From assembly GCA_019828595.1 (NCBI GenBank), contig JAHQRK010000055.1, forward strand, positions 1-64,000: DNA of 64,000 bases, read 5' to 3'. The notes under the pieces were generated by a model, which worked only from the letters and a program-made list of their open reading frames with translations, made no database searches and was not told the DNA's origin. The stretch's first letter is position 1. Every line of letters starts with the position of its first letter. This stretch comes from Aphanomyces cochlioides. Its lineage: Eukaryota > Oomycota > Saprolegniomycetes > Saprolegniales > Verrucalvaceae. Shown here one piece after another: positions 1 through 13,214 of the stretch. Made by a program: the position numbers and the translations under genes.

Positions 1-3000
1 ATGTCCAACGCCAACAGCTGTTCCGAGCTCCGTGAGACCAACACTCACGGAGTCACCATCATTCCAGGTATTGTATCACCTCACCCACTTTCGTCGTCCA
101 ATCAGGATGGCGGAAGTGGTGTGAGTAATGTCTCTACACCTAACCCTAGGGCCAAAGTGGAGGTCGAGTTCGACCCCAACAGCGTCTCTGGAGACCAATC
201 TGCGTCTCGCTCCACCAGCGCTTCACCTGGTGCTCCACTCGCCGCCGGAGTTCCAGGGGGGTCAACCTCAGTGGGTCAGTGGTTGACCCCCAGACCACTG
301 TCGTTAACTTGTCTAGCGAAGCCCTCACTCAGGAGGGCGAACCACTGGGGCCTTGTGCCTGTGGTGGCTGCTTCCCTGGACTCCAATTGGAGTCGATCTC
401 CAGTGAAGGCGGCGAGAAAACGGGTCCATGCCAGCCCTCAGAGGCTACGAGGGCCCCCTGGGCACACCCTGGGTTCTGTCTCTCCCAGGGGCCTCTTCGG
501 AGGGCGGGGGCAGTATCCCGATTTGGGTTCTCAGCGGAGCAATGGTGTACCCAGTCACCGTGCTGCGGGGATGGCATGGATTCCCTTTCTACCCCTGTCA
601 CTGGGGTCTGGCCCCGGGCTTTCTCGTGACCAATGGGACTGGCAAGCAGCCACCAACCGCGTCGCCCCCTGTGCTGAGCCTCCTAGAACGGGAGAGGAAG
701 AAGAAAAATCTAAAGAGGACATGGATATGGTCTCTGGAGACGCCGAGGGAAGGATTCTACTGAAACCGAGGCCTTAACCGACGAGGGAAATACTCAAATT
801 CACTCTGAGGTTGATGGGTAGGCGACATTAACGGCCAAGCGAAGCCGTGTGATCTCCTGGAGAAGTTATTCAAGAGGAACAATCGACAACAATGACAATG
901 AACAGTCAAATCAAGACATTGTCGACAAATCCGTTGCTCAAGGAAATGGCGCTGTTGATCCTCCTACCGCGGCAGACAAAATACAAGGCGATCAAGAGCA
1001 ACAAAACGCTGAAAAGGCCAATCCATGGACGCAAAAGACTCCCGGCAAGGATTCAGCTTCAGTCAAGAAAGGATTCCAAGCAAGGCAATGCCAAAGGCGC
1101 GAAAACGTCGCAACACTGGTGCTCATGCTATTGCCGATGACGATATTGCGCGATGCGAGGCCATGGCGGACGCATTCTACAAAGACTCTGGTGACATGGA
1201 CGCCTTCATTGAAAACATTTTGCTCACCCCCCAGTTCCAAGTGTACGAGCTCACAGTCAAGTTGGGCGAAGCCTACAAGGACTGGTCCGAAAAAGTCATC
1301 TGCGATCAATTTGTCAAGGAAAATCCTGGTTCGTTATGGGGCTCCAAATTTCCGAACATTTTGATCCACAAGAAGAACCCACAGACCATTGTGATCTCAA
1401 GTTACAACTTGTCTACGTGCGTGGAAATGGGAGGCACAACGTTTCGACTTGGTGGCAAAGATTTCCTGGTTCCAAGTACTCGCGTTATGGCAACAACTAC
1501 TATGTTACGTTCAACAAGGTCAGTCACCCTTCGATGGCCAAGGCAATTGTCAAGAAAATGGCTGCATTGACCAAGTCAGTGATAGCAGCATTCAACCCTA
1601 CTGCTGGTCAGAACATCAAGTCGCCGCATTTGAGAGTCATTTTCAAGTCGCCTGCGCCTCCTGCAGTGTTGGTGCCAAAATCCGGCGACGCACTACGCGA
1701 AATCGCCATTACGGATCCGTCGGGTCAGCCTTTTGTCGTCGTGTTTCAGCACAAGATCGCTGCTCTGAACAAGACATTGCCTCCGTCGATTGTTTCACGA
1801 CGTGCAGAGGCCAAGGCTGAAAAAGCGAAGGCAAAAGCGGCCAAGGCAGCGGCAAAATCTCCTCCGTCAGGAAAAAAAAGAACCTGAACATGATGGAGAC
1901 GATCATGACCAAGACCCTGGAACAAATGCGGAAGGCGAGGCCGACTCAACTGAGGCATCTGGAGATCGTCAAGATGAACAACCACAGCCAACAGCTCCTT
2001 CTCATGGCTCTGATGTCGATATGTCTGGTGACAGCGATCCCCCTAACAACAATGGACAAGACAAACAACAAGAAGATATGGAAATGTCTACCAACGAATC
2101 GCCCGCTCTTGCTCCACCAAGTGAGCAGCCCAAGAACTCGCTGGACCTTCAATTGGTAACGGGCTACCGGTCTGGACCAGCTCCAAAACGTACTTTGCCT
2201 TCGTCCCACGTTTGGATCCCCTGCCGACATCCAACCGTTTTCATATCCTCGAAGAAGACGACGTGGAACTCTCGTTTGAAGACTTTGCAGTGCCTCGAAT
2301 TGTATTGGAAGATTCAAGTGCGCCACGCCCGAAAAAGACCAAAGGCAAAGCGAAGAAACAACGACTTAACAAGTCTGCTGCAGCCCACCTCGAATTGGCG
2401 AAGAAGATCATTCGAGACAAGAAAGTCGAAGGCAGTATCACCGAATGTCAACGCATTTTGCGAGATGATCCTCAGCTCGTTGCACATGCTATGTACGCAC
2501 AAGATGAAGACCTCAGTTTGTTTCAGTCACTTGTTGCAACCAAGACTATTGAGCGCAAGATGGCTTTGTTAAAAGCTCAAGGCAAGCCTCACAACTACAA
2601 ACATCACGTCAACTTCATGGCTCAATACAAGATTCACCCGTCAGAAATCTTGGAAGAATTGACCACGGACATACCAGAGATCAAGCGCATCCTCTTTGCA
2701 CTTGCTACGATTGACTTATTCCTCTCAAATCGGGCCCCAGACCTCTACACAAACTCGGAGGCACTGACTGTTCTATTGAACCAAGAAGCAACAAGATTGC
2801 CTGACACCAACTGCTTGACGGACTGGTCGCTGTTTGCTTTGATCGAAAACTTCAGCGACAATCTCGAGAAGTTCACTTTGCCGGCTCCCGTCTTGTCGGC
2901 CATCTCGATGCTCAAAAGCATCACCAACAATTACCACATCGACGAGCTCTGCAGCAAAGCTCACCACTCCATGAACGCCGACGAAATTGATCCCCTCGAT

Positions 3001-3021
3001 TTGGAGGACGATCAACTCTAA
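1..3021 (+). pseudogene. LINE ORF1 (copy A), multiply frameshifted
   Basis: This matches the 1012-aa ORF1 of copy E but is broken by many small indels. Examples are a 6-G instead of 7-G run near 257, and losses or gains near 753, 820, 862, 888, 1065, 1090, 1477, 1870 and 2205. Only the last third, about 2212-3021, stays open over a long stretch, ending in the conserved acidic C-terminus (DLEDDQL). Most lesions are one base long and many sit in homopolymers, so sequencing error could account for part of them. The parent protein is presumed to bind element RNA; I recognise no named domain. Confidence 0.88.
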
Positions 3022-3099
3022 GGCTTCTATCCCCTGCTTCAATCCATTTCAACCTCCCCTCTCACCCCTCCATTCTACTCATTTTCATCTGTACTCGTG

Positions 3100-6000
3100 A
3101 TGATTGACAACAACTTCTCCGATGTCCCAACTGAACTCATGGACTGGGACCCACAAATCATCTCCCTCAACACCAATGGCTTCTCCAACAGTCATCGGTA
3201 CATCCTCAACAAACTATCAAGTGTTCACGACGTTTCCTTTATCCAAGAAACCCGTTTCCGCACGCCAAGTCTCCACGACCGTGTTGCGTTCCATTGGCAA
3301 CGCATCACAAACCACGAAGGCTCTTTGTTCTTTGAAGAGCCTATTTACCCTGAAGTATCCACGTCGCCAGCCACTGGAGGTCTGGCTACGTTGATACATC
3401 CTCACTCTCCTTTGAAGAACGCCACTCAAGTCCCTCATGACAACTCAGTGCTTCGTGGTCGTTATCTACAAGTGCGATGTACTCTGGGTCCACTGACAGT
3501 CGTTCTCCACAATATCTATGCGCCGGCAGCCTTCCAACAACGAGCAAGTTACTTCGAAGAATTGCCACGCGACTTTCCTCCACATGCGCTCCACATTGTT
3601 GGAGGAGATTTCAACTGCACTCTCAACAAAGATTTGGATTCGTTGAGACCCAGTACCTCCACCATGGCCGGCACCCTTCAACTGGAACAATGGATGCGCA
3701 GTTTGTCTCTGGTGGATCTGTTTCGCCGTCAAAACCCCGTGGCAAGAACCTTCACAAGTCCCACACTCACCAACCGACTTGACTACATCTTTTGTTCGTC
3801 CACCTTGGCGGGTCTTCGTCATTGGAAGGCGACGCACATGCCACACGTTCCACAGGCTGACCACGTGGCATGTCGTATCATCACAAAGCGTCAAACATTG
3901 CGCCATGGCTCTGGATCATGGAAAGCTCCAACTTGGCTACTTCGTCTACCACGAGCGGCCGAGATTGTTCATGGATGTCTGGATCGATTTTTGGACAAGT
4001 CTCCAACATTCCACAATATCTCCAAGGCCTACGACATGCTGGTCAATGATATCCGCTCCCAACTCAAAGAATTCCATTCTCAACGATTGGAGAAACAACG
4101 TCTGCCGTTGAAGAAGTTAGCTGTCGAGATCGCTTCGCTTTTGCAAGTCCCCAACATGCGTCAAGATGCAGTGCTGGTGGATCGAGTGCGAGACCTTCAA
4201 AAGCAAATTCACGAGCTGCAAGATCGAGACAAGCAGTTTCGTCAAGACCAGGCGTTCCAACTTCACTTGTACAAAGCAGAGCGCTCGTCCAAGTTCCACT
4301 TCATGTCCCCTGTCCCTACCCCTTGAAGAAGACAGTCTTCAAAGAGTTGGTGGATGTCAATGGAAATGTTGTCTCCAATCAACAAGGCATGTCTGACGTC
4401 CTGGTCGACTACTACAAGGACTTGTTTGCAGCTCCCGAGGTGCAGCGATCTGGAGACGAAGTGTCGTCATTTCTGACCCCATTGACTCGACACAAGCAAC
4501 TGCCAGAGCAAGCCCAGAAAGAGCTGTCGGCTCCCTTGCGCGCCAACGAGTTCTATCATGCTATTCGACACAGCAGTTCGAACTCAGCGCCAGGTCCCAA
4601 CGCTCTGCCATTCGAAGTCCTCAAACTTGCACCTCACAAGTGGTCGTTGGTATTGGAGCTGCTATTCACACACCAGCTCCATTCTCACCCTCGCTTGACT
4701 CCCATGCAACTTGTCAGTACGCTGGTGTTGCTGCACAAGAAAGGCCCCAAGTCACAAGCCAAGAACTATCGGCCCATTAGCCTACTCAACACGGATGTGA
4801 AAATCCTGACGAGTATTCTGGCTTATCGACTCCAGCGCCACATTCGACACATCATCCACCCGGACCAGCAAGGCTTTATCCGTCGAAGCAATATCCAAAC
4901 CAATATTGCACGACTGGATGACATGCTGCACCACATCAAACTACACAGTCCGTCCTCGATGGTGGCACTGCTTGACTTTGAGAAAGCTTTTGATCGCGTG
5001 GACCACGCGTACTTGCTCCGCGTCCTCCGTCACTATGGCTTTCCCGAAACCTTTGTTGACATGGTTCGCGTACTGTACTCGGGCCGCAAGTCTCGCATCT
5101 TGGTGAACGGCTTCTTGTCCAAGCCAGTTCACATCTCACGCGGTGTGTTGCAAGGTGATCCACTGTCGCCACTTCTGTTTGTGATCGCTTTGGAACCGAT
5201 GTGCCAACTCCTACGGCAACACTCCAACTATGGCATCAAGTGTGGGGATCGCTACCACACTGGGAGTTACTTTGCCGACGACTCGCAACTCTATGCGGCA
5301 AATGAGACGTGCCTCCACCGGCAGCTTGCATTGGTTCAAACCTTTTGCGACAAGTCTGGTTTCCGACTCAACGTAGACAAGACCCAAATTCTGACCTACA
5401 GCCAGTTGAATGGGAACCTTGCCTCACTACAAGTTACTTCCGACAGTCCCGTGAAGGCTCTTGGTATCTTGGTTGCGCCCAATCTTTCTCCATTGGCACG
5501 TTTCAATTACGTGTTTGAGAAGTTTGTGGCTCGCTTGTCTTTGTGGCTCTACAAGGCTCGAACCATGGCCGGAAAAGTCACTATCCTGCACAGCATATGT
5601 CTGCCTGTGTTATGGTACCAACTGGCTTTTGTCCCTGCCGACAAAGACCTGGCCAAAAAGATCGACAAGGCCATGCTTCAATTTATGCATGGTGAAGAAA
5701 TCAACCCATCCTCCTCTGTCCATGGCCTCCGTTTGATCAAAAAGGAGATCATATTCATGCCGAAGAAGTCCGGTGGCTTAGGCCTGCACCATGCACTTGC
5801 TTTATGGCAACAACACAACCGCTCTGTCATGATCAGATGCATTCAAGCCATCACCCCCCACCCGCAAGTCTGCCATGTCCGCTGGATTACGCCGGGCTAT
5901 ACTCTCCTCGAGAAGGCTTTTCATCCATGGGGTTCCCCCAGATCTCCTCTTGGCGAATGGCTCTTCTGCATTCATCCGACAACTGTACAAGAATCCCAAT

Positions 6001-7149
6001 ATCACTCCAATGTGGAAAGCCTTATTGAGTAGCTGGTTTGAATCCCGCTGGACTCCGTACGGCTGTCCAAATCACATCTCATCTTTGGATGTTCCCCTTT
6101 GGCACAACTCGTATCTGCCTGGACTCGAAGACCTATACGATCAGTGCTCTACATCGACGCAAGACCAAGCCAATGTATTGGCTTCGCTTCACATCACGAA
6201 GTTGTCGCATTTGTTGACTCCGTGTCAGCGAGTTTGGCCAGCTTCGATCTTGTTCGACAAAATCAACCGTGCCTGCCGCCAAGTCAATTTTGTCCCTCCA
6301 ACGAAACAATGGATCTCAATCTTGGTGACCAAGTTATCACGATTGTTTGAGATTGTTTCTGAAGAGGATGCTCCCGTGTTCCACTTGCCGACGCCAAGCT
6401 CTGAATGGATGGAATGGCACTGGATAATTCACCCTGACTCGAGTCCGATCTTGTTGGCGCTTGCGACTTCGAAATCGGCTAAGATCAGAGCTTCTCCAGC
6501 TGTCAGCTCGTCCATTCTTCCTACCAAGCATCTCAACCTGCCATCCAACTTTTACGAAGACCCCAAGCGCCTTACCCAACTTGCCGCCTTCCTCCAACCC
6601 GACCACATTCTCCCTCGATATGGAGAGTTCATTTTCAAGACCCTTCTCCGCGCCAACGCCATGCAATATCTGTTTCAGTACCAAGACCCCAAGCCGACGT
6701 GTGTCTTCTGTCGTGTCAATGAGACGTACGAGCATTTCCTGTTCTCTTGTGGATATGGTCAATCTGTTTGGTATTCCTTCAAGACAATCCAGCGACTGCT
6801 CGAGTGTTCCTTTCCGTCCACGTGTCTGGAAATGTTCTACGAGACGCCCAAGCCGTCCGATGGATACTACATCCGTGGCTATCTGAAGATATGGCCGATT
6901 GTCCGAGCCTGCGTGTATTATCAAATATGGCTCCAACGTGCCGATCGCACCTTTCGACCCGACCTCACAGCGAAGAGTCCGATGGAAGTTGCCATTCATG
7001 CTGCCTCTTTGATCAAGCTACATCTACAACAGCTCCTGGTTGATCTCCCTCTCAAGAAGGGATACACCAAGGTATTCAATGTGCTCAAGCATCTATCTTC
7101 GGACCCCTGGTTACGTCAACACGCCATTCCTGACAGTGTCGTTTCATGA
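3100..7149 (+). pseudogene. LINE ORF2 endonuclease/reverse transcriptase (copy A), frameshifted
   Basis: The start is the ATG at 3100, 78 bases after the ORF1 stop. The endonuclease half is open and shows NTNG, QETR, GGDFN and RLDY motifs. A lost C near 4318 stops the frame at 4326, just before the RT domain. The RT domain then continues in another frame with DFEKAFD and FADD. Two further indel clusters near 5850 and 5936, in C-rich runs, shift the frame again before the C-terminal zinc motif. The mosaic would not make a full-length protein as assembled. Confidence 0.9.
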
Positions 7150-7294
7150 GTGAGCTGACGGCTCACCACTTCATCTCCTGTTCAATGACCACTTTGCCAT
7201 ATTCTGTTTTCCAAGTTCTATTTATACAGTACGAGGCAAATTAGTAAGTCATTAGGGCCTTTGCTCAAAAATAAGGTTAATACAACTCATTTAA

Positions 7295-8936
7295 CCACAG
7301 ACCATTGTGATCTCAAGTTACAACTTGTCTACGTGCGTGGAAATGGGAGGCACAACGTTTCGACTTGGTGGCAAAGACTTCCTGGTTCCCAAATACTCGC
7401 GTTATGGCAACAACTACTACGTTACGTTCAACAAGGTCAGTCACCCTTCGATGGCCAAGGCAATTGTCAAGAAAATGGCTGTATTGACCAAGTCAGTGAT
7501 AGCAGCATTCAACCCTACTGCTGGTCAGAACATCAAGTCGCCGCATTTGAGAGTCATTTTCAAGTCGTCTGCGCCTCCTGCAGTGCTGGTGCCAAAATCC
7601 GGCGACGCACTACGCGAAATCACCATTACGGATCCGTCGGGTCAGCCTTTTGTCGTCGTGTTTCAGCACAAGATCGCTGCTCTGAACAAGACATTGCCTC
7701 CGTCGATTGTTTCACGACGTGCAGAGGCCAAGGCTGAAAAAGCGAAGGCAAAAGCGGCCAAGGCAGCGGCAAAATCTCCTCCGTCAGGAGAAAGAACCTG
7801 AACATGATGGAGACGATCATGATCAAGACCCTGGAACAAATGCGGAAGGCAAGGCCGACTCAACTGAGGCATCTGAAGATGGTCAAGATGAACAACCACA
7901 GCCAACAGCTCCTTCTCATGGCTCTGATGTCGATATGTCTGGTGACAGCGATCCCCCTAACAACAATGGACAAGACAAACAACAAGAAGATGTGGAAATG
8001 TCTACCAACGAATCGCCCGCTCTTGCTCCACCAAGTGAGCAGCCCAAGAACTCGCTGGACCTTCAATTGGTAACGGGCTACCGGTCTGGACCAGCTCCAA
8101 AACGTACTTTGCCTTCGTCCCCACGTTTGGATCCCCTGCCGACATCCAACCGTTTTCATATCCTCGAAGAAGACGACGTGGAACTCTCGTTTGAAGACTT
8201 TGCAGTGCCTCGAATTGTATTGGAAGATTCAAGTGCGCCACGCCCGAAAAAGACCAAAGGCAAAGCGAAGAAACAACGACTTAACAAGTCTGCTGCAGCC
8301 CACCTCGAATTGGCGAAGAAGATCATTCGAGACAAGAAAGTCGAAGGCAGTATCACCGAATGTCAACGCATTTTGCGAGATGATCCTCAGCTCGTTGCAC
8401 ATGCTATGTACGCACAAGATGAAGACCTCAGTTTGTTTCAGTCACTTGTTGCAACCAAGACTATTGAGCGCAAGATGGCTTTGTTAAAAGCTCAAGGCAA
8501 GCCTCACAACTACAAACATCACGTCAACTTCATGGCTCAATACAAGATTCACCCGTCAGAAATCTTGGAAGAATTGACCACGGACATACCAGAGATCAAG
8601 CGCATCCTCTTTGCACTTGCTACGATTGACTTATTCCTCTCAAATCGGGCCCCAGACCTCTACACAAACTCGGAGGCACTGACTGTTCTATTGAACCAAG
8701 AAGCAACAAGATTGCCTGACACCAACTGCTTGACGGACTGGTCGCTGTTTGCTTTGATCGAAAACTTCAGCGACAATCTCGAGAAGTTCACTTTGCCGGC
8801 TCCCGTCTTGTCGGCCATCTCGATGCTCAAAAGCATCACCAACAATTACCACATCGACGAGCTCTGCAGCAAAGCTCACCACTCCATGAACGCCGACGAA
8901 ATTGATCCCCTCGATTTGGAGGACGATCAACTCTAA
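7295..8936 (+). pseudogene. LINE ORF1 C-terminal part (copy B), truncated and frameshifted
   Basis: It lacks the first ~455 codons of the family ORF1. The remainder is open from 7307 until a two-base loss in the A run after tccgtcaggag near 7791, which shifts the frame at 7801. The correct frame then continues to the normal stop at 8936. The Lys/Ala-rich segment, the SNRFHILEEDD segment and the acidic C-terminus are all recognisable. No start codon or promoter belongs to this fragment. Confidence 0.88.
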
Positions 8937-9014
8937 GGCTTCTATCCCCTGCTTCAATCCATTTCAACCTCCCCTCTGACCCCTCCATTCTACTCATTTT
9001 CATCTGTACTCGTG

Positions 9015-12000
9015 ATGATTGACAACAACTTCTCCGATGTCCCAACTGAACTCGTGGACTGGGACCCACAAATCATCTCCCTCAACACCAATGGCTTCTC
9101 CAACAGTCATCGGTACATCCTCGACAAACTATCAAGTGTTCACGACGTTTCCTTTATCCAAGAAACCCGTTTCCGCACGCCAAGTCTCCACGACCGTGTT
9201 GCGTTCCATTGGCAACGCATCACAAACCACGAAGGCTCTTTGTTCTTTGAAGAGCCTATTTACCTGAAGTATCCACGTCGCCAGCCACTGGAGGTCTGGC
9301 TACGTTGATACATCCTCACTCTCCTTTGAAGAACGCCACTCAAGTCCCTCATGACAACCCAGTGCTTCGTGGTCGTTATCTACAAGTGCGATGTACTCTG
9401 GGTCCACTGACAGTCGTTCTCCACAATATCTATGCGCCGGCAGCCTTCCAACAACGAGCAAGTTACTTCGAAGAATTGCCACGCGACTTTCCTCCACATG
9501 CGCTCCACATTGTTGGAGGAGATTTCAACTGCACTCTCAACAAAGATTTGGATTCGTTGAGACCCAGTACCTCCACCATGGCCGGCACCCTTCAACTGGA
9601 ACAATGGATGCACAGTTTGTCTCTGGTGGATCTGTTTCGCCGTCAAAACCCCGTGGCACGAGCCTTCACAAGTCCCACACTCACCAACCGACTCGACTAC
9701 ATCTTTTGTTCGTCCACCTTGGCGGGTCTTCGTCATTGGAAGGCGACGCACATGCCACACGTTCCACAGGCTGACCACGTGGCTTGTCGTATCATCTCAA
9801 AGCGTCAAACATTGCGCCATGGCTCTGGATCATGGAAAGCTCCAACTTGGCTACTTCGTCTACCACGAGCGGCCGAGATTGTTCATGGATGTCTGGATCG
9901 ATTTTTGGACAAGTCTCCAACATTCCACAATATCTCCAAGGCCTACGACATACTGGTCAATGATATCCGCTCCCAACTCAAAGAATTCCATTCTCAACGA
10001 TTGGAGAAACAACGTCTGCCGTTGAAGAAGTTAGCTGTCGAGATCGCTTCGCTTTTGCAAGTCCCCAACATGCGTCAAGATTCAGTGCTGGTGGATCGAG
10101 TGCGAGACCTTCAAAAGCAAATTCACGAGCTGCAAGATCGAGACAAGCAGTTTCGTCAAGACCAGGCGTTCCAACTTCACTTGTACAAAGCAGAGCGCTC
10201 GTCCAAGTTCCACTTCATGTCCCCTGTCCCTACCCCCTTGAAGAAGACAGTCTTCAAAGAGTTGGTGGATGTCAATGGAAATGTTGTCTCCAATCAACAA
10301 GGCATGTCTGACGTCCTGGTCGACTACTACAAGGACTTGTTTGCAGCTCCCGAGGTGCAGCGATCTGGAGACGAAGTGTCGTCATTTCTGACCCCATTGA
10401 CTCGACACAAGCAACTGCCAGAGCAAGCCCAGAAAGAGCTGTCGGCTCCCTTGCGCGCCAACGAGTTCTATCATGCTATTCGACACAGCAGTTCGAACTC
10501 AGCGCCAGGTCCCAACGCTCTGCCATTCGAAGTCCTCAAACTTGCACCTCACAAGTGGTCGTTGGTATTGGAGCTGCTATTCACACACCAGCTCCATTCT
10601 CACCCTCGCTTGACTCCCATGCAACTTGTCAGTACGCTGGTGTTGCTGCACAAGAAAGGCCCCAAGTCACAGGCCAAGAACTATCGGCCCATTAGCCTAC
10701 TCAACACGGATGTGAAAATCCTGACGAGTATTCTGGCTTATCGACTCCAGCGCCACATTCGACACATCATCCACCCGGACCAGCAAGGCTTTATCCGTCG
10801 AAGCAATATCCAAACCAATATTGCACGACTGGATGACATGCTGCACCACATCAAACTACACAGTCCGTCCTCGATGGTGGCACTGCTTGACTTTGAGAAA
10901 GCTTTTGATCGCGTGGACCACGCGTACTTGCTCCGCGTCCTCCGTCACTATGGCTTTCCCGAAACCTTTGTTGACATGGTTCGCGTACTGTACTCGGGCC
11001 GCAAGTCTCGCATCTTGGTGAACGGCTTCTTGTCCAAGCCAGTTCACATCTCACGCGGTGTGTTGCAAGGTGATCCACTGTCGCCACTTCTGTTTGTGAT
11101 CGCTTTGGAACCGATGTGCCAACTCCTACGGCAACACTCCAACTATGGCATCAAGTGTGGGGATCGCTACCACACTGGGAGTTACTTTGCCGACGACTCG
11201 CAACTCTATGCGGCAAATGAGACGTGCCTCCACCGGCAGCTTGCATTGGTTCAAACCTTTTGCGACAAGTCTGGTTTCCGACTCAACGTAGACAAGACCC
11301 AAATTCTGACCTACAGCCAGTTGAATGGGAACCTTGCCTCACTACAAGTTACTTCCGACAGTCCCGTGAAGGCTCTTGGTATCTTGGTTGCGCCCAATCT
11401 TTCTCCATTGGCACGTTTCAATTACGTGTTTGAGAAGTTTGTGGCTCGCTTGTCTTTGTGGCTCTACAAGGCTCGAACCATGGCCGGAAAAGTCACTATC
11501 CTGCACAGCATATGTCTGCCTGTGTTATGGTACCAACTGGCTTTTGTCCCTGCCGACAAAGACCTGGCCAAAAAGATCGACAAGGCCATGCTTCAATTTA
11601 TGCATGGTGAAGAAATCAACCCATCCTCCTCTGTCCATGGCCTCCGTTTGATCAAAAAGGAGATCATATTCATGCCGAAGAAGTCCGGTGGCTTAGGCCT
11701 GCACCATGCACTTGCTTTATGGCAACAACACAACCGCTCTGTCATGATCAGATGCATTCAAGCCATCACCACCCCACCCCGCAAGTCTGCCATGTCCGCC
11801 TGGATTACGCCGGGCTATACTCTCCTCGAGAAGGCTTTTCATCCATGGGGTTCCCCCGAGATCTCCTCTTGGCGAATGGCTCTTCTGCATTCATCAGACA
11901 ACTGTACAAGAATCCCAATATCACTCCAATGTGGAAAGCCTTATTGAGTAGCTGGTTTGAATCCCGCTGGACTCCGTACGGCTGTCCAAATCACATCTCA

Positions 12001-13068
12001 TCTTTGGATGTTCCCCTTTGGCACAACTCGTATCTGCCTGGACTCGAAGACCTATACGATCAGTGCTCTACATCGACGCAAGACCAAGCCAATGTATTGG
12101 CTTCGCTTCACATCACGAAGTTGTCGCATTTGTTGACTCCGTGTCAGCGAGTTTGGCCAGCTTCGATCTTGTTCGACAAAATCAACCGTGCCTGCCGCCA
12201 AGCCAATTTTGTCCCTCCAACGAAACAATGGATCTCAATCTTGGTGACCAAGTTATCACGATTGTTTGAGATTGTTTCTGAAGAGGATGCTCCCGTGTTC
12301 CACTTGCCGACGCCAAGCTCTGAATGGATGGAATGGCACTGGATAATTCACCCTGACTCGAGTCCGATCTTGTTGGCGCTTGCGACTTCGAAATCGGCTA
12401 AGATCAGAGCTTCTCCAGCTGTCAGCTCGTCCATTCTTCCTACCAAGCATCTCAACCTGCCATCCAACTTTTACGAAGACCCCAAGCGCCTTACCCAACT
12501 TGCCGCCTTCCTCCAACCCGACCACATTCTCCCTCGATATGGAGAGTTCATTTTCAAGACCCTTCTCCGCGCCAACGCCATGCAATATCTGTTTCAGTAC
12601 CAAGACCCCAAGCCGACGTGTGTCTTCTGTCGTGTCAATGAGACGTACGAGCATTTCCTGTTCTCTTGTGGATATGGTCAATCTGTTTGGTATTCCTTCA
12701 AGACAATCCAGCGACTGCTCGAGTGTTCCTTTCCGTCGACTTGTCTGGAAATGTTCTACGAGACGCCCAAGCCGTCCGATGGATACTACATCCGTGGCTA
12801 TCTGAAGATCTGGCCGATTGTCCGAGCCTGCGTGTATTATCAAATATGGCTCCAACGTGCCGATCGCACCTTTCGACCCGACCTCACAGCGAAGAGTCCG
12901 ATGGAAGTTGCCATTCATGCTGCCTCTTTGATCAAGCTACATCTACAACAGCTCCTGGTTGATCTCCCTCTCAAGAAGGGATACACCAAGGTATTCAATG
13001 TGCTCAAGCATCTATCTTCGGACCCCTGGTTACGTCAACACATCATTCCTGACAGCGTCGTTTCATGA
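9015..13068 (+). pseudogene. LINE ORF2 (copy B), two single-base frameshifts
   Basis: The ATG is at 9015. One C is missing near 9265 (tttacctg versus tttaccctg in relatives), which ends the first frame at 9308 inside the endonuclease. The frame opened at 9305 then carries the rest of the endonuclease and the whole RT domain. A shortened C run near 11858 shifts it again, ending at 11947. The last part, with the CX2CX7HX4C zinc motif, continues to 13068. Both lesions lie in C runs, so read-level verification matters. Otherwise the copy is nearly identical to the intact ORF2 of copies C and K. Confidence 0.88.
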
Positions 13069-13214
13069 GTGAGCATGACGGCTCACCACTTCATCTCCTG
13101 TTCAATGACCACTTTGCCATATTCTGTTTTCCAAGTTCTATTTATACAGTACGAGGCAAATTAGTAAGTCATTAGGGCCTTTGCTCAAAAATAAGGTTAA
13201 TACAACTCATTTAA

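Larger units (their letters stand above)
1..7294 (+). mobile_element. LINE copy A, two-ORF non-LTR retrotransposon, degenerate; 5' UTR outside window
   Basis: The copy begins at the ORF1 start codon on base 1, so its roughly 60-base 5' UTR lies off the window. It continues through broken ORF1 and ORF2 and ends with the family 3' tail ctcatttaa at 7294. The next base starts the truncated ORF1 of copy B at ccacagacc. The order (ORF1, pyrimidine-rich spacer, EN-RT ORF2, short 3' UTR without poly(A)) matches intact relatives in this window. It carries the most indels of any copy here and is therefore either the oldest or the worst-assembled. Confidence 0.93.
7295..13214 (+). mobile_element. LINE copy B, 5'-truncated within ORF1
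   Basis: Copy B starts abruptly at an internal ORF1 position equivalent to 1379 in copy A, directly after the 3' tail of A. It runs to the tail ctcatttaa at 13214. Copy C begins at exactly the same ORF1 site. The B unit is 5920 bp and the C unit 5924 bp, so they form a head-to-tail tandem pair with identical junctions. That is easier to explain by unequal recombination between nested copies than by two independent truncations at the same base. Confidence 0.93.

Noticed and set aside
6337..6999. Minus-strand ORF of about 220 codons, repeated in every copy
   Set aside because: It is a shadow on the opposite strand of the ORF2 C-terminus, with no independent features, and is conserved only because the copies are.
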